Source: Calidifontibacillus oryziterrae | GTDB taxonomy: Bacteria > Bacillota > Bacilli > Bacillales > Bacillaceae_J | Direction of reading: 5' to 3' | NCBI RefSeq assembly: GCF_000331575.1 | Contig: NZ_ANOK01000007.1 | Span: 48,001 to 112,000, forward strand | Length of the DNA: 64,000 nucleotides | Shown here: positions 1-8,957 of the stretch, in pieces | How the letters are laid out: each line of letters starts with the position of its first letter | Position numbering within the stretch: the stretch's first letter is position 1 | Translations under genes and position numbers: made by a program | The notes under the pieces: generated by a model | The model's database searches: none | What the model was told of the DNA's origin: nothing | Seen by the model: only the letters and a program-made list of their open reading frames with translations

Positions 1-919
1 ATAGTAGTGGTAGCCAAGAAACATCTGATGCCGCTGTATTCGTGGCGGGTGCAGTAACAACTGGCTGTAGTAAAAATAATCCACCATACATGATGACTAG
101 ACCAATCACTAATTGATGAGAGTTAATATAATCACGTGGTTGCAGTAGCTTCCATACTGGTAAAGTTGAAGCAAAATAACAATAAACCATTAAAATAATG
201 ATCCAAACGAAAAATGCCATGGCAACTCCGTTTAAGCCAAATGCTACTGTATTTTCTGCACCACCAAAATATTTAACTAAATCGATTTGTAGGGCAGGGA
301 TTTTACTAGTTAGAATTGCGGACCCATACATAATTGCTAAAGCAATAATGGACGGAACGAGCATACTTCCTTTCTTCTTATAGACTGCAATACCAATCCA
401 AATAGCGAGAGGAATTTCAATAAATACTGGAATAACACTTGCTGGGAATTTAATAAATAAATTTGAAATAACCCAGGCAAATACCGCATTTACCATCAAT
501 ACGAGAATCAAAATGATAAATAAGAATAATAGCTTAGCATTTTGACCGATTAATTTGTTTGCTAATGTTCCAACGGATTGACCTTTATGACGAACAGATA
601 AAACAAGTGTACCGAAGTCGTGGACCCCAGCTGCAAATACAGTCCCTAATACAACCCATAAAAATGCCGGCAACCAGCCCCAGTAAACAGCGATTGCAGG
701 ACCAACAATTGGCGCAGCCCCAGCTACAGAAGTAAAGTGATGCCCCCAGAGTACATGTTTATTTGTGGGAACAAAGTCAACGCCGTCCTCAAACTGATGA
801 GAAGGTGTTACAAAATTTCGATCAAGGCGAAAAATCTTTTCAGCAATGAACTTCGCATAAAACTTATAACCTAATGCAAAAACTACCATACCGATAATGG
901 CTAGCAAGACTCCATTCAA
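1..919 (-). CDS. cstA: Carbon starvation protein CstA, 5' part (C-terminus beyond window)
   Basis: The reverse strand encodes about 306 residues of a multi-pass membrane protein of the CstA/YjiY family, which imports peptides or pyruvate. The N-terminus reads LNGVLLAIIGMVVFALGYKF, followed by the family-typical stretches around NKHVLWGHHFTSVAGAAPIVGPA and GTVFAAGVHDFGTL. The start is taken as TTG at 919 because AAGGAGG lies just upstream (about 925-932); the only nearby ATG is further upstream and not preceded by a better site. The gene runs off the left edge, so roughly half of the usual protein is missing here. Family assignment is firm; substrate is not decided by the sequence. Confidence 0.9.
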   Translation of the reverse strand, partial: MNGVLLAIIGMVVFALGYKFYAKFIAEKIFRLDRNFVTPSHQFEDGVDFVPTNKHVLWGHHFTSVAGAAPIVGPAIAVYWGWLPAFLWVVLGTVFAAGVHDFGTLVLSVRHKGQSVGTLANKLIGQNAKLLFLFIILILVLMVNAVFAWVISNLFIKFPASVIPVFIEIPLAIWIGIAVYKKKGSMLVPSIIALAIMYGSAILTSKIPALQIDLVKYFGGAENTVAFGLNGVAMAFFVWIIILMVYCYFASTLPVWKLLQPRDYINSHQLVIGLVIMYGGLFLLQPVVTAPATNTAASDVSWLPLL

Positions 920-1033
920 TGGACATTCCTCCTTTTTCATATATTCATAAAAAATATATGAAACCGCTATCATAAATATTACTAGAGTCGTCCTTTATGA
1001 AATGGAGTTGGATAATTATTTATTAGAAAAGAC

Positions 1034-1066
1034 AAAAAAAACCGAGCAAACGCACTCGGATTTTTC
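1034..1066 (-). terminator. Rho-independent terminator of the BCCT gene
   Basis: CCGAG (1042-1046) pairs with CTCGG (1055-1059). On the minus strand the hairpin is followed by a run of T, placing it just after the BCCT stop codon. Confidence 0.75.
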
Positions 1067-1108
1067 CTATATTAAACGTATATTCTCGATATGAGGACTT
1101 TAAAGATT

Positions 1109-2626
1109 TTATCTATGATCTTTGCGCGGTTTTGGTTTAAAGTATAAGCCGAGTTCTTTTTTCTCTTTAGTTAGAGACCGATATAGAGAAATGATCATAA
1201 GTACCATAATAAAAGAAAATGGAAACGCTGCTGCAATTAACGCATTTTGAAGTGCTTGTAAGCCACCACTATATAAAAGGATTAAGGCAACAGTTGATTG
1301 GGCAATTCCCCACGTTAATTTTACTCTGCTGGGTGGTATCAGTGACCCGTATGTAGTTTGCATACCAAGTACAAAGGTTGCTGAATCAGCTGAAGTAATA
1401 AAAAATGTACATACAAGTGTAATCGCAACGATTGAAAGAACTGTAGACCAAGGAAATTCGTTAAAAACTGCAAATAACACTTCTTCTGTTGCAAATTGTG
1501 TTAAATCGATGCTTTCGATCTTCTGTACTTGAATAGCTGATGTTCCAAAAACAGCAAACCAAAAAAAACTAACAATAGCCGGAAGTAATAAAACTCCAAT
1601 AATAAATTCTCGTATCGTTCTTCCGCGAGACACACGTGCAATAAAAATTCCTACAAACGGGGACCATGAAATCCACCAGGCCCAATAAAAAATTGTCCAA
1701 GCATTAATCCAGGAGCGATGTTCCTCATTAAGGGGGGCAATTCGAAAACTCATTTGAATGATATTTTGAATGTAGCCTCCGAGTGAGTCTGTAAACATGT
1801 TTAAGATTAATATAGTCGGTCCTGCAATGAACATTAATAGTAATAACGCAATCGCCAAAATCATGTTTGTATTGCTTAAATATTTGATTCCTTTCCCTAG
1901 TCCAGACCATGCTGAAATCATAAATAGTATAGTAACTACGATAATAATGATAAGTTGAACAGTAAAATTATTAGGTATTCCTAATAAATACGATAGTCCA
2001 CCATTAATTTGTGCTGCCCCAAATCCTAAAGTTGTGGCAACACCAATGACTGTAGCGAATACAGCTAAAACATCAACTACTGTACCTAAAGGTCCATTCA
2101 TGCTTTTTCCTAGTACAGGTTTTAATGTTGCAGAAATTAATCCTGGTTCATCTTTTCGAAATTGAAAGTAGGCTAATGCGAGAGCAACAATTGCATAAAT
2201 ACCCCAAGCATGAATTCCCCAGTGAAAAAATGTATATCTCATTGCTTCTTTATGGGCAGCATTTGTCCCACCTTCAGCAAGTGGGGGCTCTATAAAGTGT
2301 GATAGCGGTTCTGCTGATCCCCAGAAAACAAGTCCAATTCCCATACCAGCACTAAATAACATCGCAAACCATGTTCCCTTTGAGAAATCGGGCTTTTCAT
2401 CAGGCTTCCCTAGTCTAATAGCACCGACAGGGCTAAAAATGAGGAAAATACAGAAAATAACTATAAGAGTTACTAAAATTAAATAGTACCAACCGAAGGC
2501 TGTAGTAAGGAAATTTTGGAAACTTTCAGTTACTTGTTCAAAAAGATTAGGTGTGATTGCACCAAATATTACTGCTGCGATAACTATCGATATTGATATC
2601 CAAAAAACGTTAGAAATTCTTTTCAT
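1109..2626 (-). CDS. BCCT family betaine/carnitine/choline transporter (OpuD-like)
   Basis: A 505-residue protein with about twelve hydrophobic segments and the BCCT signatures [18 protein letters not shown] (near residue 95) and [27 protein letters not shown] (near residue 320). BCCT carriers are sodium-coupled importers of quaternary ammonium osmolytes; in Bacillus the closest role is OpuD glycine-betaine uptake, although choline or carnitine carriers look alike. ATG at 2626 follows a modest AAAGGGA site. It lies 44 bp behind a small putative forespore gene on the same strand with no terminator visible between them, and divergently from the ehuBCDA ectoine importer, which supports an osmoprotection role. 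Confidence 0.88.
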   Translation of the reverse strand: MKRISNVFWISISIVIAAVIFGAITPNLFEQVTESFQNFLTTAFGWYYLILVTLIVIFCIFLIFSPVGAIRLGKPDEKPDFSKGTWFAMLFSAGMGIGLVFWGSAEPLSHFIEPPLAEGGTNAAHKEAMRYTFFHWGIHAWGIYAIVALALAYFQFRKDEPGLISATLKPVLGKSMNGPLGTVVDVLAVFATVIGVATTLGFGAAQINGGLSYLLGIPNNFTVQLIIIIVVTILFMISAWSGLGKGIKYLSNTNMILAIALLLLMFIAGPTILILNMFTDSLGGYIQNIIQMSFRIAPLNEEHRSWINAWTIFYWAWWISWSPFVGIFIARVSRGRTIREFIIGVLLLPAIVSFFWFAVFGTSAIQVQKIESIDLTQFATEEVLFAVFNEFPWSTVLSIVAITLVCTFFITSADSATFVLGMQTTYGSLIPPSRVKLTWGIAQSTVALILLYSGGLQALQNALIAAAFPFSFIMVLMIISLYRSLTKEKKELGLYFKPKPRKDHR

Positions 2627-2670
2627 TGTAAGTCCCTTTCTCTGTATAAGGCTCTTTCAAATATAATCAT

Positions 2671-2841
2671 TTACTGTCCTGCTTGAGGTGTTACATCCTT
2701 TTCCTGTTGTCCAATTGCTTCAATCCCGATTTGTTCTTGTACATTTAATTGAACTTTTTTTTCGGCAAGTTCTTCTTTATTAAAGTTTAAATCTGGCTGT
2801 ATATTATTGTTTTGACTAGCTTGCTTATTCCAGTCACCCAA
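2671..2841 (-). CDS. Small hydrophilic protein, probable forespore-expressed (function unknown)
   Basis: I do not recognise this family. The 56-residue product starts at TTG 2841 (LGDWNKQASQNNNIQPDLNF) and is rich in N, Q and E, with no membrane segment or cysteine. The open frame extends to 2934, but a strong sigma-G-type promoter (2871-2901) lies inside that extension, and a GGGGGTG ribosome binding site (2848-2854) fits the TTG, so the longer start is rejected. GTG at 2850 is an alternative. Small, hydrophilic, forespore-promoter genes often encode minor spore proteins (SASP-like); that is inference from the promoter and composition only. Confidence 0.6.
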   Translation of the reverse strand: MGDWNKQASQNNNIQPDLNFNKEELAEKKVQLNVQEQIGIEAIGQQEKDVTPQAGQ

Positions 2842-2870
2842 GTTATTCACCCCCAAGAAATGGCTATAAG

Positions 2871-2901
2871 TAGTATGAGAAAAATGACTCTTTTTTATCC
2901 A
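2871..2901 (-). promoter_or_regulatory. Sigma-G-type (forespore) promoter of the 56-residue protein gene
   Basis: On the minus strand TGGATA (2896-2901) is followed by an 18-base spacer and CATACTA (2871-2877). The -10 matches the sigma-G/F consensus exactly; the -35 differs from GMATA at one base. Transcription would begin near 2863, about ten bases before the ribosome binding site. Confidence 0.6.
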
Positions 2902-3019
2902 CAGATCATTTTTTAAGAAAAGTGAATCGCTCAATAATTTTGCAAGTCGCTATAAGTAACACATATCTAAAATTTTTCGCACCCACTAATAAACCTTTCT
3001 TAATATGATACTTGGTAGG

Positions 3020-3075
3020 ATATGGGAGCATCTGGAAAGAATTTTATGTTATTTCAGAATATTAGGTGCTCATGC
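3020..3075 (+). promoter_or_regulatory. Possible shared osmolyte-regulon motif upstream of ehuB
   Basis: ATATGGGAGCAT (3020-3031) recurs exactly at 38449-38460 upstream of opuAA. Here a divergent half-site-like TGCTCAT follows at 3069-3075, making a loose inverted repeat. No experimental site of this form is known to me; reported as a candidate operator. Confidence 0.25.
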
Positions 3076-3202
3076 CACGTGAACCTTTATTATGTAAATT
3101 TATCCTAGAATATGAGGTTTGCCCCAACTTTTATGTTCCCGTAGACTTAAAAAGTGGCAGCAAAAAATTGTATGTATTTTAAAAAAAGAAGGGGGATTGA
3201 TT

Positions 3203-4081
3203 ATGAGGAAGCTTATTACAGGACTAGTCATATGTCTTTTGATGCTGAGTGCTGTAGCTTGTTCAACAACAACACCATCAGGATCTGAAGGAGATATGTC
3301 TACACTGGAACGAGCTAAAGAGGAAGGGAAAATTGTTGTTGGTTTTTCAGGAGAAGTTCCATATGCATATGAAGATGAAAATGGTAATTTAACAGGTCAA
3401 TCTGTTGAAGTTGCCCGTGCAGTATTTAAGGAGCTGGGAATTGAAGAAATGGAAGGGAAGCTGACAAAGTTTGGCTCACTTATTCCTGGTTTACAATCGG
3501 AAACATTTGATGTCATTACAGCGGGAATGTACATCACACCAGATCGCTGTGAACAAGTAGATTTTGGTGAACCAGAGTATAGTATTGGTGAAGCTTTAGC
3601 AGTTCAAAAAGGAAATCCATTAGATTTACATAGTTATGAGGATATCGTTAACAATCCAGATGTAAAAGTTTCGATTATGAATGGTGCAATTGAGATTGAT
3701 TATTTAAAGGCTGTAGGTATTGACGAAAGTCAATTTGAGATTGTCCAAGATATCCCGTCTAATATTGCCGCACTTGAATCTGGACGTGTAGATGCAATTA
3801 CAATGACTGGGCCTACATTGGAGGCAGCACTTGCAACAGCGAATGCAAAAAATATTGATCGTGTAGACGATTTCATCCAACCGACAGTAGATGGCGAATC
3901 TATTCGTGGATATGGAGCTGCTGCTTTTAGAATTGGCGATGATGATTTAAAGGCTGCATATAATGAAGCATTACAAAAGTTGAAGGATTCTGGAGAACTA
4001 TTAAACATCATAAGTGAATTTGGCTTTACTGAAGCTGATTTACCTGGAGATATGACAACAGAGCAACTTTGCAAAAAGTAG
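3203..4081 (+). CDS. ehuB: Ectoine/hydroxyectoine ABC transporter substrate-binding lipoprotein EhuB
   Basis: A 292-residue type-3 solute-binding lipoprotein. The signal peptide ends in a lipobox with the modified cysteine at residue 20 (LSAVACS). ATG 3203 is chosen over the upstream frame extension because AGGGGG lies directly before it. EhuB-like features include AGMYITPDRCEQVDF, SIRGYGAAAFR and a C-terminal TTEQLC. It captures ectoines outside the membrane and delivers them to EhuC/EhuD. It is the first gene of ehuB-C-D-A and is separated from ehuC by a terminator-like hairpin, a common way of making excess binding protein. Specificity is inferred from family resemblance and operon order. 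Confidence 0.85.
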   Translation: MRKLITGLVICLLMLSAVACSTTTPSGSEGDMSTLERAKEEGKIVVGFSGEVPYAYEDENGNLTGQSVEVARAVFKELGIEEMEGKLTKFGSLIPGLQSETFDVITAGMYITPDRCEQVDFGEPEYSIGEALAVQKGNPLDLHSYEDIVNNPDVKVSIMNGAIEIDYLKAVGIDESQFEIVQDIPSNIAALESGRVDAITMTGPTLEAALATANAKNIDRVDDFIQPTVDGESIRGYGAAAFRIGDDDLKAAYNEALQKLKDSGELLNIISEFGFTEADLPGDMTTEQLCKK

Positions 4082-4098
4082 ATTAAGAGATACAAATA

Positions 4099-4129
4099 CA
4101 GGCGCTCGATTGTTGGGTGCCTGTTTTTT
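4099..4129 (+). terminator. Attenuating hairpin between ehuB and ehuC
   Basis: Seven bases at 4099-4105 (CAGGCGC) pair with 4117-4123 (GTGCCTG, one G-U) and six T follow. As the next gene begins 37 bases later on the same strand, partial termination is likely, lowering permease relative to binding protein. Confidence 0.65.
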
Positions 4130-4166
4130 GAATGTAGGGAAAATGAAATAGGAAGTGATGATATAT

Positions 4167-4823
4167 ATGAGCGCGTATTTAGATATTATTCCGAAAATAA
4201 TTCCGGGGGCTGTTGTAACGATAGAAATATTATTGGCTGCTTCTTGTCTAGCATTTTTCGTTGCGTTTATTGCCGGGTTAGGACGTGTTTCTAGATTCTC
4301 TATCATTAGACGAATAACGACTGTCTATGTCGAGCTTTTTAGAGGGACATCATTATTAGTCCAACTTTTTTGGATTTTTTTCGCTCTTCCTGCTTTTGGG
4401 TTAAAGCTTTCACCTTTTCTTGCAGGAGTTGTAGCGTTGGGGCTAAACTATGGTGCTTATGCTTCTGAGGTTGTACGAGGTGCGATACTGGCAATTCCAT
4501 ATGGACAAACCGAAGCGTCAATAGCTTTAAACATGACACGTTTTCAGAGAATGAGACTTGTAATTCTTCCGCAGGCGCTACGAATCATGCTCCCAGGGTT
4601 TGGAAATATTTCGATTGAATTATTAAAGGGCACATCGCTTGTTTCACTCATTACGTTAACAGATTTAACCTATAAAGGTTTGATTATTCAAAATACAAAT
4701 ATTAGCTATACTTTTCCAGTATTTATTGTTCTGTTAATTATTTATTTTATTATTGCGCTTCCACTAATCCTCGCGGTAAGGAAATTAGAAAAAAATGCAT
4801 CGAAAGGAGTGGCTAAAGCATGA
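4167..4823 (+). CDS. ehuC: Ectoine ABC transporter permease EhuC
   Basis: A 218-residue inner-membrane subunit of the polar amino-acid permease (HisM/GlnP) type. About five membrane segments are visible, and the EAA loop reads EASIALNMTRFQRMRLVILPQALRIMLPG. It forms the translocation pore with EhuD. The frame is open from GTG 4155, but the site AGGAAGTGAT (4150-4159) is correctly spaced for ATG 4167, giving MSAYLDIIPK. Its stop overlaps the ehuD start by four bases (ATGA), implying translational coupling. Confidence 0.85.
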   Translation: MSAYLDIIPKIIPGAVVTIEILLAASCLAFFVAFIAGLGRVSRFSIIRRITTVYVELFRGTSLLVQLFWIFFALPAFGLKLSPFLAGVVALGLNYGAYASEVVRGAILAIPYGQTEASIALNMTRFQRMRLVILPQALRIMLPGFGNISIELLKGTSLVSLITLTDLTYKGLIIQNTNISYTFPVFIVLLIIYFIIALPLILAVRKLEKNASKGVAKA

Positions 4824-5491
4824 CATGGGATTGGAATTTTGCCTTCGAAGTATTTCCCGAGATTGCTAGTGCGATTTGGCTTGTAATTGCTATCACTCTT
4901 GGTGCTTACATTGTCTCGTTAGTGTTTGGACTTGTTCTCACATTTGCAAGAAGATCGAGCTTTAAACCTTTGTCTATGATGACTTATGGTTTTATTGAAT
5001 TTGTAAGAAGTACACCTCCGTTAGTGCAACTGTTTTTTGTATTTTTTGCTTTACCTTCTATTGGAATTTCCTTCGATAAATATACAGCCGGAATACTCAC
5101 TTTAGGAATCCATTACAGCACTTATCTTTCTGAAGTATACCGTTCGGGAATCGATGCGGTGCCGAAAGGACAATGGGAGGCTGCTAAAGCCATGAATTTT
5201 ACAAAAACCCAAACATGGTTTAGGATTATTCTTCCTCAAGCTATTCCACCCGTTATTCCAATGATTGGAAACTATTTGCTCGTACTATTTAAAGAAACAC
5301 CATTATTAATGGCTATTGGAGTAGGTGAATTTTTACAAGAAGCACAGTTAATAGGGGCTGACCATTTCAAATATCTCGAGCCAATTACAATAGTTGGTTT
5401 CTTATTCCTAGTATTAAGTTATCCATCTGCGTTATTGATAAGTAAACTCGAAAAAAAATCAAAACTAGCTTTTGGTGCACGAAAGAATTGA
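4820..5491 (+). CDS. ehuD: Ectoine ABC transporter permease EhuD
   Basis: A 223-residue second permease subunit of the same His/Glu/Gln family, with the loop EAAKAMNFTKTQTWFRIILPQAIPPVIPM and about five membrane segments. It starts inside the last codons of ehuC (ATGA overlap) and is followed 14 bases later by ehuA, so the three are clearly one transcription unit. The pairing of two non-identical permeases with one binding protein and one ATPase is the standard ehu layout. Confidence 0.85.
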   Translation: MTWDWNFAFEVFPEIASAIWLVIAITLGAYIVSLVFGLVLTFARRSSFKPLSMMTYGFIEFVRSTPPLVQLFFVFFALPSIGISFDKYTAGILTLGIHYSTYLSEVYRSGIDAVPKGQWEAAKAMNFTKTQTWFRIILPQAIPPVIPMIGNYLLVLFKETPLLMAIGVGEFLQEAQLIGADHFKYLEPITIVGFLFLVLSYPSALLISKLEKKSKLAFGARKN

Positions 5492-5505
5492 AAGGGTGAT
5501 AATGT

Positions 5506-6330
5506 ATGAGTGCGATTGAAAAGGAGCGAAATACGGAAGACACATTAAGCGATGTGACTGAACCTTTAGTTCGATATGAAAATATAACGAAAAAATTTGG
5601 AGATACAGAGGTTTTAAAAGGTGTAAATTTAGACATTAAGCCTGGAGAAAAGGTTGCCTTAATTGGTCCTAGTGGTTCAGGAAAAACGACGATTATTAGG
5701 ATGTTGATGACGCTAGAAAAACCGACATCAGGCTTAATAAAAATGGGGAACGGACCATTATGGCATAAAAAATCGAAAGATGGCAAGCTCATCCCGGCAG
5801 ATGAAAAGCATTTACGTAAAATGCGAAGTGATATTGGGATGGTGTTCCAGCACTTTAATTTGTTTCCACATATGACAATCTTACGAAACGTAACAGAAGC
5901 TCCCATTCATGTATTAGGACTTTCAAAGGAAGAAGCTCATGCAAGGGCAGTTGATATGTTAACGAAGGTAGGCCTCGGTGATAAATTAGATGCATACCCA
6001 GAACAGCTTTCAGGTGGACAAAAGCAGCGGGTAGCTATTGCGAGGGCTGTTGTCATGCACCCAAAGGTTATGCTATTTGATGAAGTGACGTCAGCATTGG
6101 ATCCTGAATTAGTTGGTGAAGTGCTCGAAGTTATTAGAGATTTGGCAACAGAAACGGACATGGCTATGATCTTAGTTACTCATGAAATGGATTTTGCACG
6201 TGATATCGCGGATCGAGTTGTATTTTTGCATAATGGCCAAATAGAAGAACAAGGTAGACCTGAAGAGATTTTTGGAAATCCAAAAAGTGAGAGGCTTAAA
6301 GCATTTCTAAGCCGTTTCTTAAATAATTAG
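5506..6330 (+). CDS. ehuA: Ectoine ABC transporter ATP-binding protein EhuA
   Basis: A 274-residue ABC ATPase. Walker [11 protein letters not shown]-loop [10 protein letters not shown], signature LSGGQKQR, Walker [14 protein letters not shown] and switch histidine VTHEM are all present, so it should hydrolyse ATP. The insertion [21 protein letters not shown] before the Q-loop is typical of the EhuA/GlnQ group. ATG 5506 follows AAGGGTGAT. The first 25 residues are a charged extension before the ABC domain. It energises EhuC/EhuD on the cytoplasmic face. No clear terminator follows; the next gene, 94 bases on, has its own strong ribosome binding site. Confidence 0.88.
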   Translation: MSAIEKERNTEDTLSDVTEPLVRYENITKKFGDTEVLKGVNLDIKPGEKVALIGPSGSGKTTIIRMLMTLEKPTSGLIKMGNGPLWHKKSKDGKLIPADEKHLRKMRSDIGMVFQHFNLFPHMTILRNVTEAPIHVLGLSKEEAHARAVDMLTKVGLGDKLDAYPEQLSGGQKQRVAIARAVVMHPKVMLFDEVTSALDPELVGEVLEVIRDLATETDMAMILVTHEMDFARDIADRVVFLHNGQIEEQGRPEEIFGNPKSERLKAFLSRFLNN

Positions 6331-6424
6331 ACGTACAAGTAGAGGCTGACTCAAAACGATTGTGTAAGGTACTATTACTTGAATTTTCTCAATATAATAG
6401 AAGATGATAGGGAGGTGAATAAGT

Positions 6425-6610
6425 TTGGCTGACATCAAAATTTTGGATAATGGTCCTTTGCTTGCTAGTGGAGTATCGATCGTAGACGGTGAAGGTAAAC
6501 GAATGGAGACTAAAGAACAAGTCTATCTTTGTCGTTGTGGTCTTTCAAGTAATAAACCATTTTGTAATGGTTCGCATAAAAACAAATTTCAAAGTCAAGT
6601 AAGAGCGTAA
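6425..6610 (+). CDS. CDGSH-type iron-sulfur protein, small
   Basis: A 61-residue protein with one CDGSH-like cluster motif, CRCGLSSNKPFCNGSHK (residues about 36-52). Three cysteines and one histidine, the ligands of the 2Fe-2S cluster, are intact, but the aspartate of CDGSH is asparagine here. The start is TTG 6425 behind GGGAGGTGA. Bacterial proteins of this size carry a single cluster; electron transfer or redox sensing is supposed, but not proven. It is followed by a strong terminator and lies upstream of the glutaredoxin-flavoprotein fusion, a plausible redox neighbour in a separate transcript. Confidence 0.85.
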   Translation: MADIKILDNGPLLASGVSIVDGEGKRMETKEQVYLCRCGLSSNKPFCNGSHKNKFQSQVRA

Positions 6611-6625
6611 AAATCTAACAATTTT

Positions 6626-6654
6626 GGACAGTTAATGGCTGTCCGTTTTTTTTT
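6626..6654 (+). terminator. Terminator after the CDGSH gene
   Basis: GGACAG (6626-6631) pairs with CTGTCC (6639-6644), followed by nine T after one G. Confidence 0.85.
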
Positions 6655-6742
6655 GTTGAAATTTTGTTTAGATTTCTATTTACTTATATAAAATATTAAA
6701 TTATAATAATTATAAATAAGAGTCGTTGGAGGGATTACATAT

Positions 6743-8023
6743 ATGGGAAACATTGAGATTGTTTTATATAGTAGTACAGGCTGTCCGTATTGTGAAAAGG
6801 TAAAGACATTCTTAAAAGATTGGGGCTTTCCTTATGAAGAGCGGAATGTTTCTATTAATAAGGAATACTTTGATCAGTTACAGGCGAAAAAAATTTTTGG
6901 GACACCGGCAACCTTTATTAATGGTAAGCTAGCATTAGGGTTCCAAGAAAAGAAATTAAAAAAATTACTAGGGCTTGATGAAGATGCAACCCCAGCAATC
7001 ATTGCGAATGAGAATCAATTAGAGGTGAATCATCACTCGAATGAAAGGGAGCTTTTCCAAGCTGTAACGAACAATATTTTAGATGAAGTGTTCGACTTTG
7101 TTGCGATTGGTGCAGGCCCTGCAGGTGCGTCAGCAGCAGTTTATGGTGCTCGTGGGAAGCTTAAAACACTTGTCATTGATAAAGCACCAAAAGCGGGAAC
7201 ACTTGCCGTTACTCATAAAATTGCCAATTATCCTGGTGTGAAGGAAGAACTTACTGGTTTAGAGCTTCTTACAAGAATGCAAGAGCAAGCTCGAGATTTT
7301 GGAGCTCGCTTCGTTCGTTCCACTGTCCTTTCAGTTGACTTTTCGGACGAAGAAGTGAAAAAAATTCAAGTTGCAGAGGGCACGATTAAAGCCAAAAGTG
7401 TTTTTATTGGTGTTGGTGCGAAGGCGCCATCAGGTAAGATTTCGGGTGAAGAAGAGTTTACTGGACGTGGTGTAAGCTATTGTTCAACATGTGATGCTGC
7501 TTTTTATCAAGATCGTATTGTAGCAGTTGTAGGAGATAATGAAGAAGCCGTCCATGAAGCTGAAACTCTTTCCAAGTTTTGTAGCGAAGTAAAAGTCCTT
7601 ATTCCAACAAATAGTCTTAAAGGTGAAGTTAGCTTAGACGAACTTGAACAAAAGGCTAATGTGAAAATCTATAAAAAATATCGCTTAAAGGAAATTACTG
7701 GTACAGATGCAGTTGAAAACATTATTGTCCTTGATGATCAGAAAAAAGAACAAACATGGGCAGTTGACGGTGTTTTTATATATTTAGGTGGGATAAAGCC
7801 TGGTACAGACTTCTTGGGAACTGCGGTTGATCGTGATGAAGACGGTTATATTAACGTAGATGAAAATATGCGCACAAATGTTGAAGGAGTTTTTGCTGGT
7901 GGAGATGCACGTCGAACACCGATTAAGCAAGCTATTCTATCTGCTGCAGATGGAGCGATTGCTGCTATGAGTGCAGACCAGTACGTAAATAACCGTTCTA
8001 AAGTTCGTCCGCAGTATAGTTAA
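6743..8023 (+). CDS. Glutaredoxin domain fused to thioredoxin-reductase-like flavoprotein
   Basis: A 426-residue fusion. Residues 1-78 form a glutaredoxin fold with active site CPYC (C14, C17) and the cis-proline stretch FGTPATFING. A linker leads to a thioredoxin-reductase-like part from about residue 115: FAD motif GAGPAGASAAVYGARG, redox pair CSTC (C247, C250) and FAD-binding GGDARR. Electrons probably pass from FAD through CSTC to CPYC and then to a protein or low-molecular-weight thiol. The NADPH site is unusual: GGGxSA is replaced by VVGDNEEAVHEA, and the HRRxxxR arginines that bind the 2'-phosphate are absent. ATG 6743 follows TTGGAGGGA. It stands alone between terminators. Confidence 0.85.
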   Translation: MGNIEIVLYSSTGCPYCEKVKTFLKDWGFPYEERNVSINKEYFDQLQAKKIFGTPATFINGKLALGFQEKKLKKLLGLDEDATPAIIANENQLEVNHHSNERELFQAVTNNILDEVFDFVAIGAGPAGASAAVYGARGKLKTLVIDKAPKAGTLAVTHKIANYPGVKEELTGLELLTRMQEQARDFGARFVRSTVLSVDFSDEEVKKIQVAEGTIKAKSVFIGVGAKAPSGKISGEEEFTGRGVSYCSTCDAAFYQDRIVAVVGDNEEAVHEAETLSKFCSEVKVLIPTNSLKGEVSLDELEQKANVKIYKKYRLKEITGTDAVENIIVLDDQKKEQTWAVDGVFIYLGGIKPGTDFLGTAVDRDEDGYINVDENMRTNVEGVFAGGDARRTPIKQAILSAADGAIAAMSADQYVNNRSKVRPQYS

Positions 8024-8044
8024 TTATATAGATATAGTCAAAGA

Positions 8045-8076
8045 GGTTGATCTAAATTTTTGGATCAGCCTTTTTT
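8045..8076 (+). terminator. Terminator after the glutaredoxin-flavoprotein gene
   Basis: GGTTGATC (8045-8052) pairs with GATCAGCC (8063-8070, one G-U), followed by six T. Confidence 0.85.
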
Positions 8077-8185
8077 ATTTTTAATTTTAAGGTTTTTCAT
8101 AGAGAAGAGTCGGTGATTTAAATGAATCTTATTTCTTTCAGAAAGAGTATACTATATGAATAAGAATAATTAAGGATGATAATGC

Positions 8186-8890
8186 ATGAATGAATATAAT
8201 TCACAAGTTCAGAAAGAGCTTCAAACTTGGAAGTTAAAAATGACTAAACGCCCTGGTCTAATTAATAAAGTGTCAAAGAGAGCACAAACAAAAGTAAACG
8301 CACTTATACCAGAAAAAGCGCAGAAAATCATGACAGAAAGTATTAAAGGAATGATTAAGGCGACATTAGTTGGCTCTAATATTACAACAAATAAACGACA
8401 AGCTGCCGGAATGAGCCTATTTGAACGGGATAAATTAATGAAGGAAAAGCTGGCTGCCTATCGGAAAACGGCAATGATAGAAGGGGCCGGAACTGGTGCA
8501 GGTGGCTTCTTGCTTGGATTGGCTGATTTTCCGCTTCTATTATCAATAAAAATGAAGTTTTTATTTGAAGCGGCTGCTGTTTACGGATTTGATACGAATG
8601 AATACGAAGAACGACTTTTTATACTTCATGTATTTCAGCTTGCCTTTTCTAGTGATGAAAAACGAAGGGAAACATTTTATATGGTAGAAGGCTGGGATGA
8701 ATACAAGAACCAGCTTACTGATATGGATTGGCATCAGTTTCAACAAGAATATCGTGATTATATTGATCTCGTGAAAATGTTTCAAATGATTCCAGGTATT
8801 GGAGCCGCTATAGGAGCAGTTGCTAATTATAATCTTCTTGATCAACTTGGAGAGACAGCAATGAATGCTTATCGGTTGCGACTTTTATAA
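8186..8890 (+). CDS. EcsC family protein
   Basis: A 234-residue protein of the EcsC family. The glycine-rich hydrophobic stretch EGAGTGAGGFLLGLADFPLLLSIKMKFLFEAAAVYGFD (near residue 100) is the family hallmark, and a second hydrophobic segment PGIGAAIGAVANYNLLDQLG lies near the C-terminus. EcsC was first named from the ecsABC locus of B. subtilis, but its biochemical role is unknown; this copy is not next to ecsAB. ATG 8186 is preceded by AAGGATGAT. A weak hairpin without a clean T-run (8903-8932) separates it from the acyltransferase gene. Confidence 0.8.
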   Translation: MNEYNSQVQKELQTWKLKMTKRPGLINKVSKRAQTKVNALIPEKAQKIMTESIKGMIKATLVGSNITTNKRQAAGMSLFERDKLMKEKLAAYRKTAMIEGAGTGAGGFLLGLADFPLLLSIKMKFLFEAAAVYGFDTNEYEERLFILHVFQLAFSSDEKRRETFYMVEGWDEYKNQLTDMDWHQFQQEYRDYIDLVKMFQMIPGIGAAIGAVANYNLLDQLGETAMNAYRLRLL

Positions 8891-8957
8891 TTGCTATTTT
8901 TCAACAACTGACTATACTAAATAGTATTGTTGCAGTTTTTTGTGGAGGTTTTCTTCG

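Noticed and set aside
2842..2934. Longer version of the small minus-strand gene, starting at 2934
   Set aside because: The extension contains the sigma-G-like promoter and the ribosome binding site of the shorter gene, and has no ribosome binding site of its own.
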